64,000 nucleotides of DNA from Corynebacterium sp. (GCF_030152825.1 NZ_JASLIP010000041.1:1-64000); one strand, 5' to 3'; shown: positions 38,577 to 49,095, numbered from the stretch's first letter. A program made the numbers and translations. The notes: a model not told the origin generated them from the sequence alone.

Positions 38577-40304
38577 CTAGGGCTCGCCGTGGATACGGGA
38601 GTCCGGGAGCTGGCGCGGCATGACCTTGCCGGTGGGGTTGTACGGCAACTCGTCGACGAAGACAACATCCCGGGGCACGGAGTGCTCGGCGAGCTTGTCT
38701 CGCACCCAGTCCTGGACGGCCTTCTTCGTCAGGCTCCGGCCGGTCTCGTCGTCCTCTCGGACAATCCATACCGCCAGGCGGGCGAAAGTCTCCTCGTCTT
38801 CCACACCCTTAACGAAGAGATCGCGGATGCCCGGCATGGGCTCCAGGGCCTCAGAGACGGACTTCGGGTAGACGTTCTCGCCGCCGACGATGATCATATC
38901 GTCGTTGCGGCCCAGGACGTAGAGACGGCCGTCCTCGGTGAGGTAGCCCTTGTCGCCGATCTCCAGCAGTCCCTTTTCGATCACCATTTTGTCCCGGTCG
39001 TTGGTGTACTCCTTCATGGTCAACCGCCCACGGCAGAAGATGCGACCGACCTGACCCGGGGGCAGCTCCTTGCCGTCTTCGTCCAAAATTTTGATCCGGA
39101 CGCCGGCAACTGGGCGCCCAGAGACTGCCGGGTCCTTCGCCAAATCCTCGCCGGTCGCGATCACGCAGGAGGAGGCTTCAGTGGAGCCATAGTAATTCGC
39201 CAGGATCGGGCCGAACTTCTCGTGGATCCCGTCGATAAGCTCGGGGCTGATGGCGTGCCCGGAGGAGAAGATCATCTTCACGTTGGAAACGTCGTAGTCC
39301 CCCTCCACGGCTACGCGGAGCTGCTCCTTCAGGAAGATCGGGGAGGAGATAATGCCCTCGACCTGGTAGTTGACCAGGTCCTCCATCGCCTGCTTTGGGT
39401 CGAAGATGCGGCGCAGCACCACGGTCGCGCGGTGGGCGATGATGAGGTTGATGTTGCCCCAGCCCCAGGCATGGAACATCGAGGCGGACATCTGCACCAT
39501 CATGTGCTTGCGCCATGGCACCTTGGTCACCAAGGTGACCAAGGGGGTGGGGATAAGCGGATCCTGGATGGACACGCCCTTCGGGGTCCCGGAGGTGCCG
39601 GAAGACATGATGATGATCCGATCCCGCTTAGGGAAGAGCGGTAGCTTTTCTTCCTGCTCGCCCGGGGCGGAGTCGATGACCTGCTGGAAAGTCGGCCAGG
39701 AGGCATCCCGCACCTGCGGGCTACTTAGGTCCTCGGCGTGCCCGATGATGATCTGGCAACCATCAAGATCCTCGGGCAGACGCTCGGCGAACTCCTCATC
39801 GATGATGAGCAGGTCCAGATCGTGCTCTGCCAGGGAGTTCGCGAGCTGCTCCGGAGAGCTGCCGATATTCAGCAGAAAGATCTTTGCCCCGACGAAGCCC
39901 TTGGCGCCGAGGGCGTAGATGATCGCGCGGCTATTGCGGCACATCACGCCGACCCGGCTCCCCTTGCCCACGCCGCGGCGCTGCAGGGCGCGGGCCAGCG
40001 CCTGGACGTCGTCCAGCATCTCACCGTAGGTACGCTGCCCCATGTCGTCGATGAAGGCCAGCTGATCCGGAGCGTGGAAGGCCGCGTAACGCATCTGGCG
40101 GGCGGTGCTGAAGCCATAGCGGGCGATGCCCTCCAGTAAGGTCAGCTTGCCGCGCACGCCGCCTCCCTTGGCGACGATGTCGGAGCGCAGCACCGGGATC
40201 AGCCCGCGCCCCACGGCGGAGACCTCGGTGGCCAGTCCCTCTGCCGAGTGTTTGAGGTTATTGGCGAGCTTCTTGATCTGGCTCAGCGGCGACTGCGTCG
40301 TCAT
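38577..40304 (-). CDS. fadD: Long-chain acyl-CoA synthetase (FadD family)
   Basis: Product of 575 aa. The AMP-binding P-loop is IIIMSSGTSGTPKGVS, the adenylate motif NYYGSTEASS, and the hinge/core GYLTEDGRLYVLGRNDDMIIVGGENVYP; the catalytic Lys is in NPTGKVMPRQL. It activates fatty acids to acyl-CoA. The start at 40304 is taken because the conserved N-terminus and GGGAAG sit there; a 22-residue extension upstream has no support. It lies downstream of accD4 but behind a terminator, so it is a separate unit. It may supply acyl-CoA for AccD4 carboxylation or for fadA-fadB. Confidence 0.9.
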   Translation of the reverse strand: MTTQSPLSQIKKLANNLKHSAEGLATEVSAVGRGLIPVLRSDIVAKGGGVRGKLTLLEGIARYGFSTARQMRYAAFHAPDQLAFIDDMGQRTYGEMLDDVQALARALQRRGVGKGSRVGVMCRNSRAIIYALGAKGFVGAKIFLLNIGSSPEQLANSLAEHDLDLLIIDEEFAERLPEDLDGCQIIIGHAEDLSSPQVRDASWPTFQQVIDSAPGEQEEKLPLFPKRDRIIIMSSGTSGTPKGVSIQDPLIPTPLVTLVTKVPWRKHMMVQMSASMFHAWGWGNINLIIAHRATVVLRRIFDPKQAMEDLVNYQVEGIISSPIFLKEQLRVAVEGDYDVSNVKMIFSSGHAISPELIDGIHEKFGPILANYYGSTEASSCVIATGEDLAKDPAVSGRPVAGVRIKILDEDGKELPPGQVGRIFCRGRLTMKEYTNDRDKMVIEKGLLEIGDKGYLTEDGRLYVLGRNDDMIIVGGENVYPKSVSEALEPMPGIRDLFVKGVEDEETFARLAVWIVREDDETGRSLTKKAVQDWVRDKLAEHSVPRDVVFVDELPYNPTGKVMPRQLPDSRIHGEP

Positions 40305-40374
40305 ATACTTCCCATCTAGTTGGCCGGTTGTTTGGACCCAAAAATTACTATGGATATTACGCCGAAACAACGCG

Positions 40375-40407
40375 AGCGTGGCTGGGTTCGAGAGAACCCG
40401 CCACGCT
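40375..40407 (-). terminator. Terminator of the fadD32-pks13-accD4 operon
   Basis: AGCGTGGCTGGGTTC pairs with GAACCCGCCACGCT (one unpaired base) around a GAGA loop, 20 bp after the accD4 stop codon. The minus-strand tail is only moderately T-rich (GTTGTTTCGG). Confidence 0.75.
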
Positions 40408-40427
40408 GTGCGTATCCACCGATGCGG

Positions 40428-42047
40428 CTACATCGGCAGAATCGTGTGCTTCTTCTTCTCGCGCGGAGTGCGCTTGTGCGCCAGCTGGCGCAGCGCCTGA
40501 CGCAGCTGCACGCGGGTGTCCTCTGGGGAGATGATCGCGTCCACGTAGCCTCGTTCCGCGGATACATAGGGGCTGGTCATGTTGGCGTTGTAGAAGTCCA
40601 TGAACATCTTCTTCGCCACCACCCGCTTCTCCGGCGGCATCGCGGCCAGTTCCTTGCCCTTCATCATGACGACGGCAGCCTCCGCGCCCATCACCGCGAT
40701 CTGCGCGGTCGGCCACGCGAGGTTCACATCCGCCGTGAGGTTCTTCGAGCCCATGACGGCGTAACCACCACCGAAGGCCTTACGCACCACCACGGTGAGC
40801 TTCGGCACCGTCGCGTCGGCCAGGGCGAAGCCCAGGTGCGCACCACGGTGGATCAGGCCGACCTTCTCCTGCTCCGCGCCCGGTAGGTAGCCGGGGGTGT
40901 CCACCACGAAGACCAACGGGATGTTGTAGGCATTGTTGATGCGGATGAAGCGGGAGGCCTTATCCGCGGCCTCGGCATCCAGGCAGCCGGCCAGCACCAT
41001 CGGCTGGTTCGCGATCACGCCGACCGTCTGCCCGTCGATGCGTGCGTAGGCGGTGATGACGTTGGCACCGTAGTCCCCCTGCACCTCGAGGACGTTCTCG
41101 TCGTCGAAGATGCGGGTCAGCACGTCCATCATGTCGTAACCGGCGTTCGGGTCGTCCGGGATGATGGAGTTCAGTTCCTTATCCCGCTCCGTCAGGGAGT
41201 CGTTCGGCGCCCAGTACTGTGGCAGGTCGTCGAAGGCCGAGGAGGGCAGGAAGTCCAGCAGGTCCTTCGTGTAGTTGAAGGCCTCCTCCTCGGTGGCGGC
41301 GACGTAGCTGATGTTGCCGTTTCGGGCCTGCTGGCGCGCCCCACCCAGCTCCTCCATGGAGACCTTCTCGCCGGTCACGGACTCGATGACGGCCGGGCCG
41401 GTGACGAACATCTGGGTGCGGCCGTCCACGGCGATGAGGAAGTCCGTCGTCACGGGGGCGTAGACCGCACCACCTGCGGAGGGGCCCAGGAGGATGGAGA
41501 TCTGCGGGCTCTGGCCGGAGAGCGGGACCTGGCGGCGCGCGATCTCGGAGTACATGGCCAGCGAGGTCACGGCGTCCTGAATGCGGGCGCCGCCGGAGTC
41601 GTTGATGCCGATGACCGGGATACCGACGCGGGTGGCCATGTCCATGACCTCGGTGACCTTCTTGCCGAAGGTCTCGCCCACGGAACCGCCGAAAACGGAC
41701 TTGTCGTGGGCATAGATCGCGACGGGGCGGCCGCCGATGCGGCCGTAGCCGGTGACCACGCCGTCGCCGTAGGGGGCGCTCGGGTCGCCCGGGGCCTGGC
41801 CGAGGGCACCGATCTCGGTGAAGGAGCCCTCGTCGAGGAGGGCGTCGATGCGCTGGCGCGGGGTGGTGAGCCCAGCGGCGTCGCGCTTGGCCTTCGCCGA
41901 CTCGGAGCCCGGGTCCTGCGCCAGCTCGAGCCGGCGCTGCAGGCCCTTTAGCTTCGCGGACACAATGCTGTCCGCTGGAGCAGTATCTTCACCCTGCGGG
42001 TTGGCCTGGTCAGCAGAGTCTTCAGACACGTCGGGGCTACTCCTCAT
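40428..42047 (-). CDS. accD4: Acyl-CoA carboxylase beta subunit AccD4
   Basis: Product of 539 aa with both carboxyltransferase domains. The oxyanion-hole glycines are in GINDSGGARIQDAV and in FVVDTPGYLPGAEQE / VVVRKAFGGGYAVMGSK. AccD4 works in the long-chain acyl-CoA carboxylase with AccA3, AccE and AccD5 partners (not in this window) to make the carboxylated alpha-chain donor for Pks13. Its start overlaps the pks13 stop by 11 nt, so the two are translationally coupled. Confidence 0.95.
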   Translation of the reverse strand: MRSSPDVSEDSADQANPQGEDTAPADSIVSAKLKGLQRRLELAQDPGSESAKAKRDAAGLTTPRQRIDALLDEGSFTEIGALGQAPGDPSAPYGDGVVTGYGRIGGRPVAIYAHDKSVFGGSVGETFGKKVTEVMDMATRVGIPVIGINDSGGARIQDAVTSLAMYSEIARRQVPLSGQSPQISILLGPSAGGAVYAPVTTDFLIAVDGRTQMFVTGPAVIESVTGEKVSMEELGGARQQARNGNISYVAATEEEAFNYTKDLLDFLPSSAFDDLPQYWAPNDSLTERDKELNSIIPDDPNAGYDMMDVLTRIFDDENVLEVQGDYGANVITAYARIDGQTVGVIANQPMVLAGCLDAEAADKASRFIRINNAYNIPLVFVVDTPGYLPGAEQEKVGLIHRGAHLGFALADATVPKLTVVVRKAFGGGYAVMGSKNLTADVNLAWPTAQIAVMGAEAAVVMMKGKELAAMPPEKRVVAKKMFMDFYNANMTSPYVSAERGYVDAIISPEDTRVQLRQALRQLAHKRTPREKKKHTILPM

Positions 42048-45000
42048 CCTGTGGTTCTTCGTCCGTGGCCGGGGTGTCCTGGATCACCTCGGTGAGAGCG
42101 CGGCCCACCTTCGAGATCTCGGGCTCGTCGACGATGGCGAGGTGGTCGCCCTGCAGCTGGATGACATCCAGCTCGGTGACGATCTCGCCCCAGCCGCCGT
42201 CCGGCGAAATATCACGATATGCCGGTTCCAGCTCGATTGCACCATCGTGCATCCGCTCGGCGCGGAAGAGGGTGACCGGTACCTCGACGGCCGCCCAGGC
42301 GTGGAAATCCAGGGACTCGAGGATGCGGTTGTCCACGAAGCTGGCGCGCTGGTGCTCCAGCACACCCGCTGGCAGCCCGAGGCTGGCGGCCTCCGGGGAC
42401 TGCAGCATCTCCTGGAACATCGCGAGCATAACGTCCTCGCCCTGCAGGTCCAGCAGCTCGTGCGGAACCTCCATCTCGAAGCCGTAGGTCTTGTTGACGA
42501 AGGCGGCGTAGCGGTCCCAGCGGGCGTGCATCTCCTCCTTCGTATCCGGCGCCGGGTTGGCCGGCTGCACGGTGTCGAGCAGGACGATGCGCTGCACCTC
42601 GGCGCTGGGCTCGCCCGCGGCGGCGCGCTGCGCAAGTTGGAAGGCGACCTCGTAGGCCAGGGCCCCGCCGAAGCTCCAGCCGCCGAGCATAACCGGGCGC
42701 CCCTCGGCCAGGGCGATGATCTCGTCCAGGTAGGCCGCGGCGCGTTCCTTCAGGCTGCCCTCGAGGCGTTCGACGCCGTAGACGGGGACGTCCTCCGGCA
42801 GGCGGCGGGTCAGCGGCTGGTACACCACCGAGGAGCCACCGGCTGGATGGAAGAGGAACACGCTCGGCTTTTCGGAGCCGGCCGGGCGGGCACGCAGCAC
42901 GCGGATGTTGCCTTCGACGGCGGTCTCCAGGCTGGAGCGGACGGTATCCGCCAGGGCGGCGAGGTCCGCGGCTTCGGCGACCTGCTCGGCGGTGACCTCA
43001 GCACCGGAGCGTTCGCTCAGGCGCTCGGCGATCTGCTGGGCAGTCTCGGCGCTGATCTTCGGCAGCGGACTGGTGACGCCGGCTGCTGCCTTGCCGTTGA
43101 TCTTCGCCCAGGTGGCGAAGACGAGTCGCTCGGAGGCATCACGCGGGGCGACTCCCCCGGTGTTGACGGTGTAGTCGGTTGCTGCGCCTTCGGCGTCGTC
43201 GGCTGTGTCACTTGCTGGCTGCGCGTCGGCCTGCTCCGCGGCACCCGATTCGCTGGTGCGGGAGGCGATCTCCGCCTCGACCATGGCGATCACGGTGTCC
43301 ACGGAACCGTCGCGGAGCTGCTGGACCTGCAGCGGCGGCAGGTCGAACTCGTACTCCACCCGGTTCTTGATGCGCATGCCCATCAGGGAGTCCAGACCCA
43401 GGTCGATCAGCGGTAGTTCGCCCGGCAGGTCCTCGACGTCGTAGCCCATGGACTCCGAAACGATCTCCCGCAGCCGCTGGGCCACGCTCACCCCGCTGTC
43501 CGGGGTCCAGCGTGCCTCGCCCTCCTGGACCTCCGGCAGGGCGTGCGCGGACTGCGTCACCGCGCCGAGCTTCTGCCCTGCGTCCTCGTTGGCGTTGGCA
43601 ACCGCAGCGGCTGGTGCAGCAGCTGCCGCGCCGGCGCCTGCGTCCCCGCCGAGCGTGCTGACGAAAGCCTCGCCCAGCACCTGGCCGGTGCCGGCGACGT
43701 CGAAAACCTGGAGGGACCAGCCGCCCAGAGTGCGGGTGGCGATGGTCGTGATCTCACCGGCTGCCGGCAGCACCCCGTGGGACTGTGCTGCGCTGACGGC
43801 GTGCCCCGGCGCGAGCTCGTCGGCCAGCGCCTCGGCCAGCACCTCCAGGGAGGCGACGCGATCCGCCTGCGTCGCGAAGGCCACCCGGCCGTCCGGAAGG
43901 TCCACGCGGCTGCCCGGCAGGCCCTGCGCGCCTGGGCCGGACGGGTGGGCTTCGGTCCAGTGCGGCTGTTCCACCCAGTGCTGGCCCGGCAGCTGCAGCG
44001 CGAAGTTGCGCGGGTACAGGCGACCAAAGTCCAGGTCGGCACCCTCGGCGTAGAGCTCGGCCAGGAGATTTAGAAGCGTCTCCGCGGCCGGCTCCTTGCG
44101 CTTGAGCGCGTAGAGGGTCTTGGCGTCGCCCGCGTCGTGAGCGAAGGCGTTGTTCATGATAGGCATGAGCGCGACCGGGTGGGCGGAGAGCTCCACGAAG
44201 GTGCGGTAGCCGTCCTTGAACTGCTGGCCGGTGGCGTCCGAGAACCAGACCGGGTGGCGGGTGCAGTGGACGAAGTAATCCGCGTCGTGCACAGCCTCAC
44301 CCGGCTGGTAGACCTCACCGCGGTGGACGGTGGAGTACAGCGGCGTGTGGATCGGGCGGGCGGTGATGCCGCCGATCTCGTAAAGGAGTTCCGAGAGGAT
44401 CGGGTCGAGCATCGAGGTGTGCCCCGCGCCCTTGACGTCCAGCATGCGGGCGAACTTGCCCTCGCCGTCCAGGTACTCGACCAGCGCGGCGACGGCCGCC
44501 TGCGGGCCACCGACGGTGGTCATGCCCGGCGCGGCGTAGACCGCTGGCTCAACCTTGGCGAACTCCGGGTGCTCGGCGCGGAAGGTCTCGAGCGCCTCCG
44601 GGCCTAGTTCGATGACGGCCATCGCCCCGGCCTGGTCGCCGGTGAGCTGGCTCTCGCCCTCGCCCATGAGTCGGGAGCGGTGGCAGGCCACGACCATGGC
44701 GTCCTCCAGGGACAGCCCGCCGGAGCCGTAGGCGGCACCGATCTCGCCCAGGGACTGGCCGACGACCGCGGCCGGGCGCAGCCCGAACTCCCGCAGCAGG
44801 TCGGTCAGCGCGATCTGGACGGCGGTAATTGCGACCTGGGCGGATTCCAGGTCGAAGTTCTGCTCGTCGTCGTTGATCTTCTCCACCAGCGACCAGCCGG
44901 ATTCGCGCTGCACGATCTCGTCGATCGCAGCGAGGCGCTCGGCGAAGAAGCTGGAGATGCCGGCGAGCTCCTTGCCCATCTTCCGGTGCTGGGAGCCGAA

Positions 45001-47037
45001 GCCGGAGTAGACCCACACCGGGCCGGTGGCCGCCGGAGAGTCCGCCGTGAAGACGGAAGCGCCCTTCTTGCCCTCGGCGAGGCGCTCCAGCCCCTCAATA
45101 GCTTCAGCGGCGCTGGTGGCGCGGACGATGCCACGAGAGCGGCCGTGGTTGCGGCCGGCGAGCGCCCCGGCGACGTCCAGCAGATCGGCGGACTGATGCT
45201 CGGCAAACCAGTCGCGCAGGTCGCCTGCGGCCAGGCGGCGGCGGGAGGGTAGGAATCCGGAAACCGGCAGCAGAGCGGCCGGGGTCTCGCAGGCCTCCCA
45301 ATCGATCAGCGGGCGGCCCGGGTCCGTGCCCGCGGCGGCGTCCGAGCCAGCGTCGGAACCAGCAGAGCCAGCGGCCCGCTCCTCATTCAGTGCAGCAGCG
45401 TCGCGAAGCTCCTCCTCGGTCGGTGCTGCGATCACCACGTGTGCATTCGTGCCACCGAAGCCGAAACCGGACACACCGGCCACCGGGCGGCCCGAGTACT
45501 CCGGCCACTCGCGCGGATCCTCGACCACCTCGAGGCGCTGGGCGTCGAAGTCGATGTGCGGGTTCGGACCAACGTAGTTCAGGCTCGGTGGCAGCACGCC
45601 CTCGCGCATCGCCATCAGAACCTTCATCACGCCGGCCACGCCCGCCGCGGCCTCGGTGTGGCCGAAGTTCGTCTTGGCGGATCCCAGCAGGGTCGGGTGA
45701 TCCGCATCGCGCCCCGCGCCCAGCACCTCGCCGAGCGCGCGAGCCTCAATCGGGTCGCCCAGGATGGTGCCGGTGCCGTGGGCCTCCACGTAGTCCACGG
45801 TCGTCGGGTCGATCCCTGCGTCCTCGTAGGCAGCGCGCAGCACCGCGGACTGCGCCTCCGGGTTCGGTGCGGTAATGCCGTTGGAGCGGCCGTCGGAGTT
45901 GACCGCCGAGCCCTTGATCACGCCGAGGATGTTGTCACCGGCTGCCACGGCGTCGGAAAGCCGCTTGAGGACGATCACGCCCGCGCCGTCGGAACGCACG
46001 ATGCCGTCGGCGTCCTCGGAGAAAGCGTGGATCTTGCCGGTCGGGGACAGCACACCGGTCTCGGAGAACGCGATGGTCGCGAAGGGGTTGGCCAGCAGGT
46101 TCACACCACCGGCGATCGCCACCTCGGAGCTGCCATTACGCAGGGAACCCACGGCCTGGTGGATCGCCACCAGCGAGGAGGAGCAGGCGGTGTCCATCGC
46201 CACCGACGGCCCCCGGAAGTCGAAAGCATAGGAAATGCGGTTGGCGACGATGGAGCTGGAGTTGCCGGTCAGCGCATAGGGGTGGGCGACCTTCGGGTCT
46301 GCGATGATGAGGTTCGCGTAATCGTTGTTCGTGGTTCCCATGAACACGCCCACATCAACCCCGCGCAGCGTGTTCGCCGGGATCAGCGCGTCCTCGAGGG
46401 CCTCCCAGGTCAGCTTCAGCAGGATGCGCTGCTGCGGGTCCATGTTCGCGGCCTCCAGCGGGGAGAGCCCGAAGAACTCCGCGTCGAAGGACGCCAGGTC
46501 CGGCAGGTAACCGCCCGTGAGCTGCGCGTCCGCCATGCGGCGGGCCATCTCCGGGTTATCTGCCCACTCGGACCAGCGGCCCTCCGGCAGCTCGCCGATG
46601 CCGTCCTGGTAGCCGATCAGCAGGTCCCAGATCTCGTCGGTGGTCGGGGCACCGGGGTAGCTGCCCGCCATGCCGACGACGGCGATGTCCCGCTCCCCCG
46701 GCGCCTGCTCGCCGCCCACGGCCCGCTTCTGTGCGGACGCTGCCGCCGGAGCGCTCGCCTGGCTTTGAGAGCTCAAGTAGTCGACGAGCGCCCCGATGGA
46801 GTTGTGCTCATAGGCCACGGTGGCGTCCACCGACTGGCCCGTGATGCGCTGCAGCTCGCCGGAGAGGATCACCACGTCGCGGGATGAGAGCCCGAATTCC
46901 TCCAGGGGCTGATCGTCGCGGATCTCCGCCTCCGGGGTGTCGGTGGTCTCCGAAACCCAGTTACGCAGCCACTGCCGGAGCTCGGATTCGCTCCGGGGGT
47001 GGCTCTGCTGAGCGCGACCCACGTTATCTTCTGCCAT
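42037..47037 (-). CDS. pks13: Polyketide synthase Pks13 (mycolate condensase)
   Basis: Product of 1666 aa with the Pks13 order ACP-KS-AT-ACP-TE. The N-terminal ACP has the Ser site in EFGLSSRDV (about S52). KS residues are C285 (DTACSSS), H420 (VEAHGTGT) and H460 (NFGHTEAA). The AT has VVGQSLGEIGAAY, the second ACP DLGLDSLMGM, and the thioesterase GGWSFGG (S1455) with H1632 (GDHLAIV). It condenses a FadD32-activated chain with a carboxylated chain and transfers the product to trehalose. All active sites are intact. The C-terminus is acidic and overlaps accD4. It is the central enzyme of the cluster. Confidence 0.97.
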   Translation of the reverse strand: MAEDNVGRAQQSHPRSESELRQWLRNWVSETTDTPEAEIRDDQPLEEFGLSSRDVVILSGELQRITGQSVDATVAYEHNSIGALVDYLSSQSQASAPAAASAQKRAVGGEQAPGERDIAVVGMAGSYPGAPTTDEIWDLLIGYQDGIGELPEGRWSEWADNPEMARRMADAQLTGGYLPDLASFDAEFFGLSPLEAANMDPQQRILLKLTWEALEDALIPANTLRGVDVGVFMGTTNNDYANLIIADPKVAHPYALTGNSSSIVANRISYAFDFRGPSVAMDTACSSSLVAIHQAVGSLRNGSSEVAIAGGVNLLANPFATIAFSETGVLSPTGKIHAFSEDADGIVRSDGAGVIVLKRLSDAVAAGDNILGVIKGSAVNSDGRSNGITAPNPEAQSAVLRAAYEDAGIDPTTVDYVEAHGTGTILGDPIEARALGEVLGAGRDADHPTLLGSAKTNFGHTEAAAGVAGVMKVLMAMREGVLPPSLNYVGPNPHIDFDAQRLEVVEDPREWPEYSGRPVAGVSGFGFGGTNAHVVIAAPTEEELRDAAALNEERAAGSAGSDAGSDAAAGTDPGRPLIDWEACETPAALLPVSGFLPSRRRLAAGDLRDWFAEHQSADLLDVAGALAGRNHGRSRGIVRATSAAEAIEGLERLAEGKKGASVFTADSPAATGPVWVYSGFGSQHRKMGKELAGISSFFAERLAAIDEIVQRESGWSLVEKINDDEQNFDLESAQVAITAVQIALTDLLREFGLRPAAVVGQSLGEIGAAYGSGGLSLEDAMVVACHRSRLMGEGESQLTGDQAGAMAVIELGPEALETFRAEHPEFAKVEPAVYAAPGMTTVGGPQAAVAALVEYLDGEGKFARMLDVKGAGHTSMLDPILSELLYEIGGITARPIHTPLYSTVHRGEVYQPGEAVHDADYFVHCTRHPVWFSDATGQQFKDGYRTFVELSAHPVALMPIMNNAFAHDAGDAKTLYALKRKEPAAETLLNLLAELYAEGADLDFGRLYPRNFALQLPGQHWVEQPHWTEAHPSGPGAQGLPGSRVDLPDGRVAFATQADRVASLEVLAEALADELAPGHAVSAAQSHGVLPAAGEITTIATRTLGGWSLQVFDVAGTGQVLGEAFVSTLGGDAGAGAAAAAPAAAVANANEDAGQKLGAVTQSAHALPEVQEGEARWTPDSGVSVAQRLREIVSESMGYDVEDLPGELPLIDLGLDSLMGMRIKNRVEYEFDLPPLQVQQLRDGSVDTVIAMVEAEIASRTSESGAAEQADAQPASDTADDAEGAATDYTVNTGGVAPRDASERLVFATWAKINGKAAAGVTSPLPKISAETAQQIAERLSERSGAEVTAEQVAEAADLAALADTVRSSLETAVEGNIRVLRARPAGSEKPSVFLFHPAGGSSVVYQPLTRRLPEDVPVYGVERLEGSLKERAAAYLDEIIALAEGRPVMLGGWSFGGALAYEVAFQLAQRAAAGEPSAEVQRIVLLDTVQPANPAPDTKEEMHARWDRYAAFVNKTYGFEMEVPHELLDLQGEDVMLAMFQEMLQSPEAASLGLPAGVLEHQRASFVDNRILESLDFHAWAAVEVPVTLFRAERMHDGAIELEPAYRDISPDGGWGEIVTELDVIQLQGDHLAIVDEPEISKVGRALTEVIQDTPATDEEPQDEE

Positions 47038-47115
47038 GGTGACCGGGTGATTCCTCTCGTTGCAATGCGGCGCGTCCTAGTGAATCTTTCATCCTAACGG
47101 ACGAGCCGCCTAACT

Positions 47116-48993
47116 CTAGTTGAATTGGCCCTGCGTGTAGGCCTTCGCCGCGACACGGCGGGCGATCTTGTTGGCGCTGGAGCGCGGGATGTTTCCGGCA
47201 CCCACGATGCGGATATCCGCCGGCTTCAGGCCGTGGACCTTGGAGACTGCCGCGCGGATGTCGTTGGCAGCAAGCCCGTCCTCCACCGGGGAGGCCTCCG
47301 GGGTGCGCTCCGCGAGGATGACCAGGCCCTCGACGTCCTGGCCCAGCTCGGCGCCCGGTACCGCGAAGGCAGCGATCGCGCCGTGGCTGACGTGGGACGT
47401 CGCCGCGGCAGCGGTCTCCTCGATGTCCTGCGGATAGTGGTTGCGGCCCGCGACGATGACGAGGTCCTTCAGGCGGCCGGTGATGAACACCTGACCGTCG
47501 ACGATGACGCCGAGGTCGCCGGTGCGCATCCAGTTATCCTCCGGCGCGTTGCCTGCCCGGGAGTTCTCCAGCAGGCGGTGGTCCGCAGGCAGGTGGTTGC
47601 GGAAGGTGAAGGTGGTCTCTTCCTCACGGTTGAGGTAACCGGCGGCGGTGTTCTCGCCGTTGGTCCACAGCTCACCGACCTGGCCGTCGGCGAGCTCCTC
47701 GCCGGTCTCCGGGTCAACGATGCAGAGGCTCTGCCACGGGCAAACCTGGCCGACGGAGGTCAGCGGCATGGCTGCCTCGTCGCCCTCCGGCAGAGCCACG
47801 GCGGTGCCGCCCGCGAGCTGCTCGCGGTCGAACCACTGGGTCCACGGCCGCTTGTCGGTCTGTGGGGTGGTGACCAGCAGGGAGGCCTCGGCCAGTCCGT
47901 AGGACGGGCGCATCGTGTCGCGGCGCAGCTGGTAGTTGGCGAAGAGGTCGAGGAAGCGCTCCACGGAGGCGTGGGTGACCGGCTCGGAGCCGTTGACCAG
48001 GCCGTCGACGCGGGAGAGATCCAGGCCGGCGAGCAGCTCGGCGTTCGCCTCGTCGGCGGGGTTGGCGTAGCGGGTCGCCAGCTCGAGAGCGAAGTTCGGG
48101 ACGACGGTGTAGATGTTCTCCTCGTCGTCGCGCTTGTCGAGCTGCTTGATCCAGCGGGCCGGGTTCTGCAGGAAGTCCCGCGGGCTCATGAGGTCGAAGG
48201 GCAGGCCCAGGATGGAGGCGAAGGTCGCGAGGATCAGGCCCATATCGTGGTGCAGCGGCAGCCAGCTGACGATGCGCACCGGCGGCTGCAGCTTCACCGC
48301 GATGAAGATCTGCAGCACGTTGGTGACGATGGACTTGTGGGTCAGGACCACGCCCGCCGGGGTGCGGGTGGAGCCGGAGGTGTACTGCAGGAACGCCTCG
48401 TCGGAGCTCTTCGGCGCCAGCTCCGGATGCTTGGCCAGCAGCTCGGCCGGGTTCTGCCACTGCTCAGCGAGGCTGTCCGGCAGGGCGTCGGCGACGAGCA
48501 CGCGCGGGCGCTCCGGGGCCGGGCGGTCGGCGAAGAACTCGCGGACGGCAGCGGCGGAGCGCTTGTTGGTCATGACGGCCACCGGGGTGGAGGAATCTAG
48601 CACCGCGGTGAGGTGGTCCGCGTGGCCCGGCTCAGTCGGGTCGTAGAGCGGCACCGGCACCAGACCGGCGTACATGATGCCAAGGAAGCTGTAGACATAC
48701 TCGGGCGAGTTATTGGCGAGGATGGCCACCCGGTCACCACGCTTGGTGACCTGCTGCAGGCGCACGCACACGGCCTTGATGCGGGTGTTGATCTCCTCGC
48801 GGGTGTATTCGCGGAGCTCGCCCTCTGCGGAGTCGTTGTAGTCCCAGTAGCGGTACAGGACCTTGTCGGCCTCTCCCTGTGCCTTCGCCGCGGCGAAGAG
48901 CATCTCGTTCATGCCGGAGAGAGTCAGTGCATCGGGCACGGCGATATTGCCGTTCTCGTCGAAAAACTGCCCCATGGCTGCGTTAATATCCAT
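47116..48993 (-). CDS. fadD32: Fatty acyl-AMP ligase FadD32
   Basis: Product of 625 aa, the length of FadD32-type FAALs. Adenylation motif LQYTSGSTRTPAGVVLTHKSI; SWLPLHHDMGLI; RPSYGLAEASL; WMRTGDLGV and the C-terminal Lys region IPRSSANKIARR. The TRTPAGV variation of the P-loop is typical of mycolate FadD32. It forms the meromycolyl/acyl adenylate and loads it on the N-terminal ACP of Pks13, encoded 78 bp downstream in the same direction. The promoter is expected in the 102 bp upstream of 48993. Confidence 0.96.
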   Translation of the reverse strand: MDINAAMGQFFDENGNIAVPDALTLSGMNEMLFAAAKAQGEADKVLYRYWDYNDSAEGELREYTREEINTRIKAVCVRLQQVTKRGDRVAILANNSPEYVYSFLGIMYAGLVPVPLYDPTEPGHADHLTAVLDSSTPVAVMTNKRSAAAVREFFADRPAPERPRVLVADALPDSLAEQWQNPAELLAKHPELAPKSSDEAFLQYTSGSTRTPAGVVLTHKSIVTNVLQIFIAVKLQPPVRIVSWLPLHHDMGLILATFASILGLPFDLMSPRDFLQNPARWIKQLDKRDDEENIYTVVPNFALELATRYANPADEANAELLAGLDLSRVDGLVNGSEPVTHASVERFLDLFANYQLRRDTMRPSYGLAEASLLVTTPQTDKRPWTQWFDREQLAGGTAVALPEGDEAAMPLTSVGQVCPWQSLCIVDPETGEELADGQVGELWTNGENTAAGYLNREEETTFTFRNHLPADHRLLENSRAGNAPEDNWMRTGDLGVIVDGQVFITGRLKDLVIVAGRNHYPQDIEETAAAATSHVSHGAIAAFAVPGAELGQDVEGLVILAERTPEASPVEDGLAANDIRAAVSKVHGLKPADIRIVGAGNIPRSSANKIARRVAAKAYTQGQFN

Positions 48994-49095
48994 CGGTGGA
49001 CCACCTAGTCCCTTCCTAAAGCTCAGAAATTGCTGTTTTGTACCCTAAACTATTTAGGTGCTGAATGCACTACTTCAGGGTTCGTGTCTGAAGTT

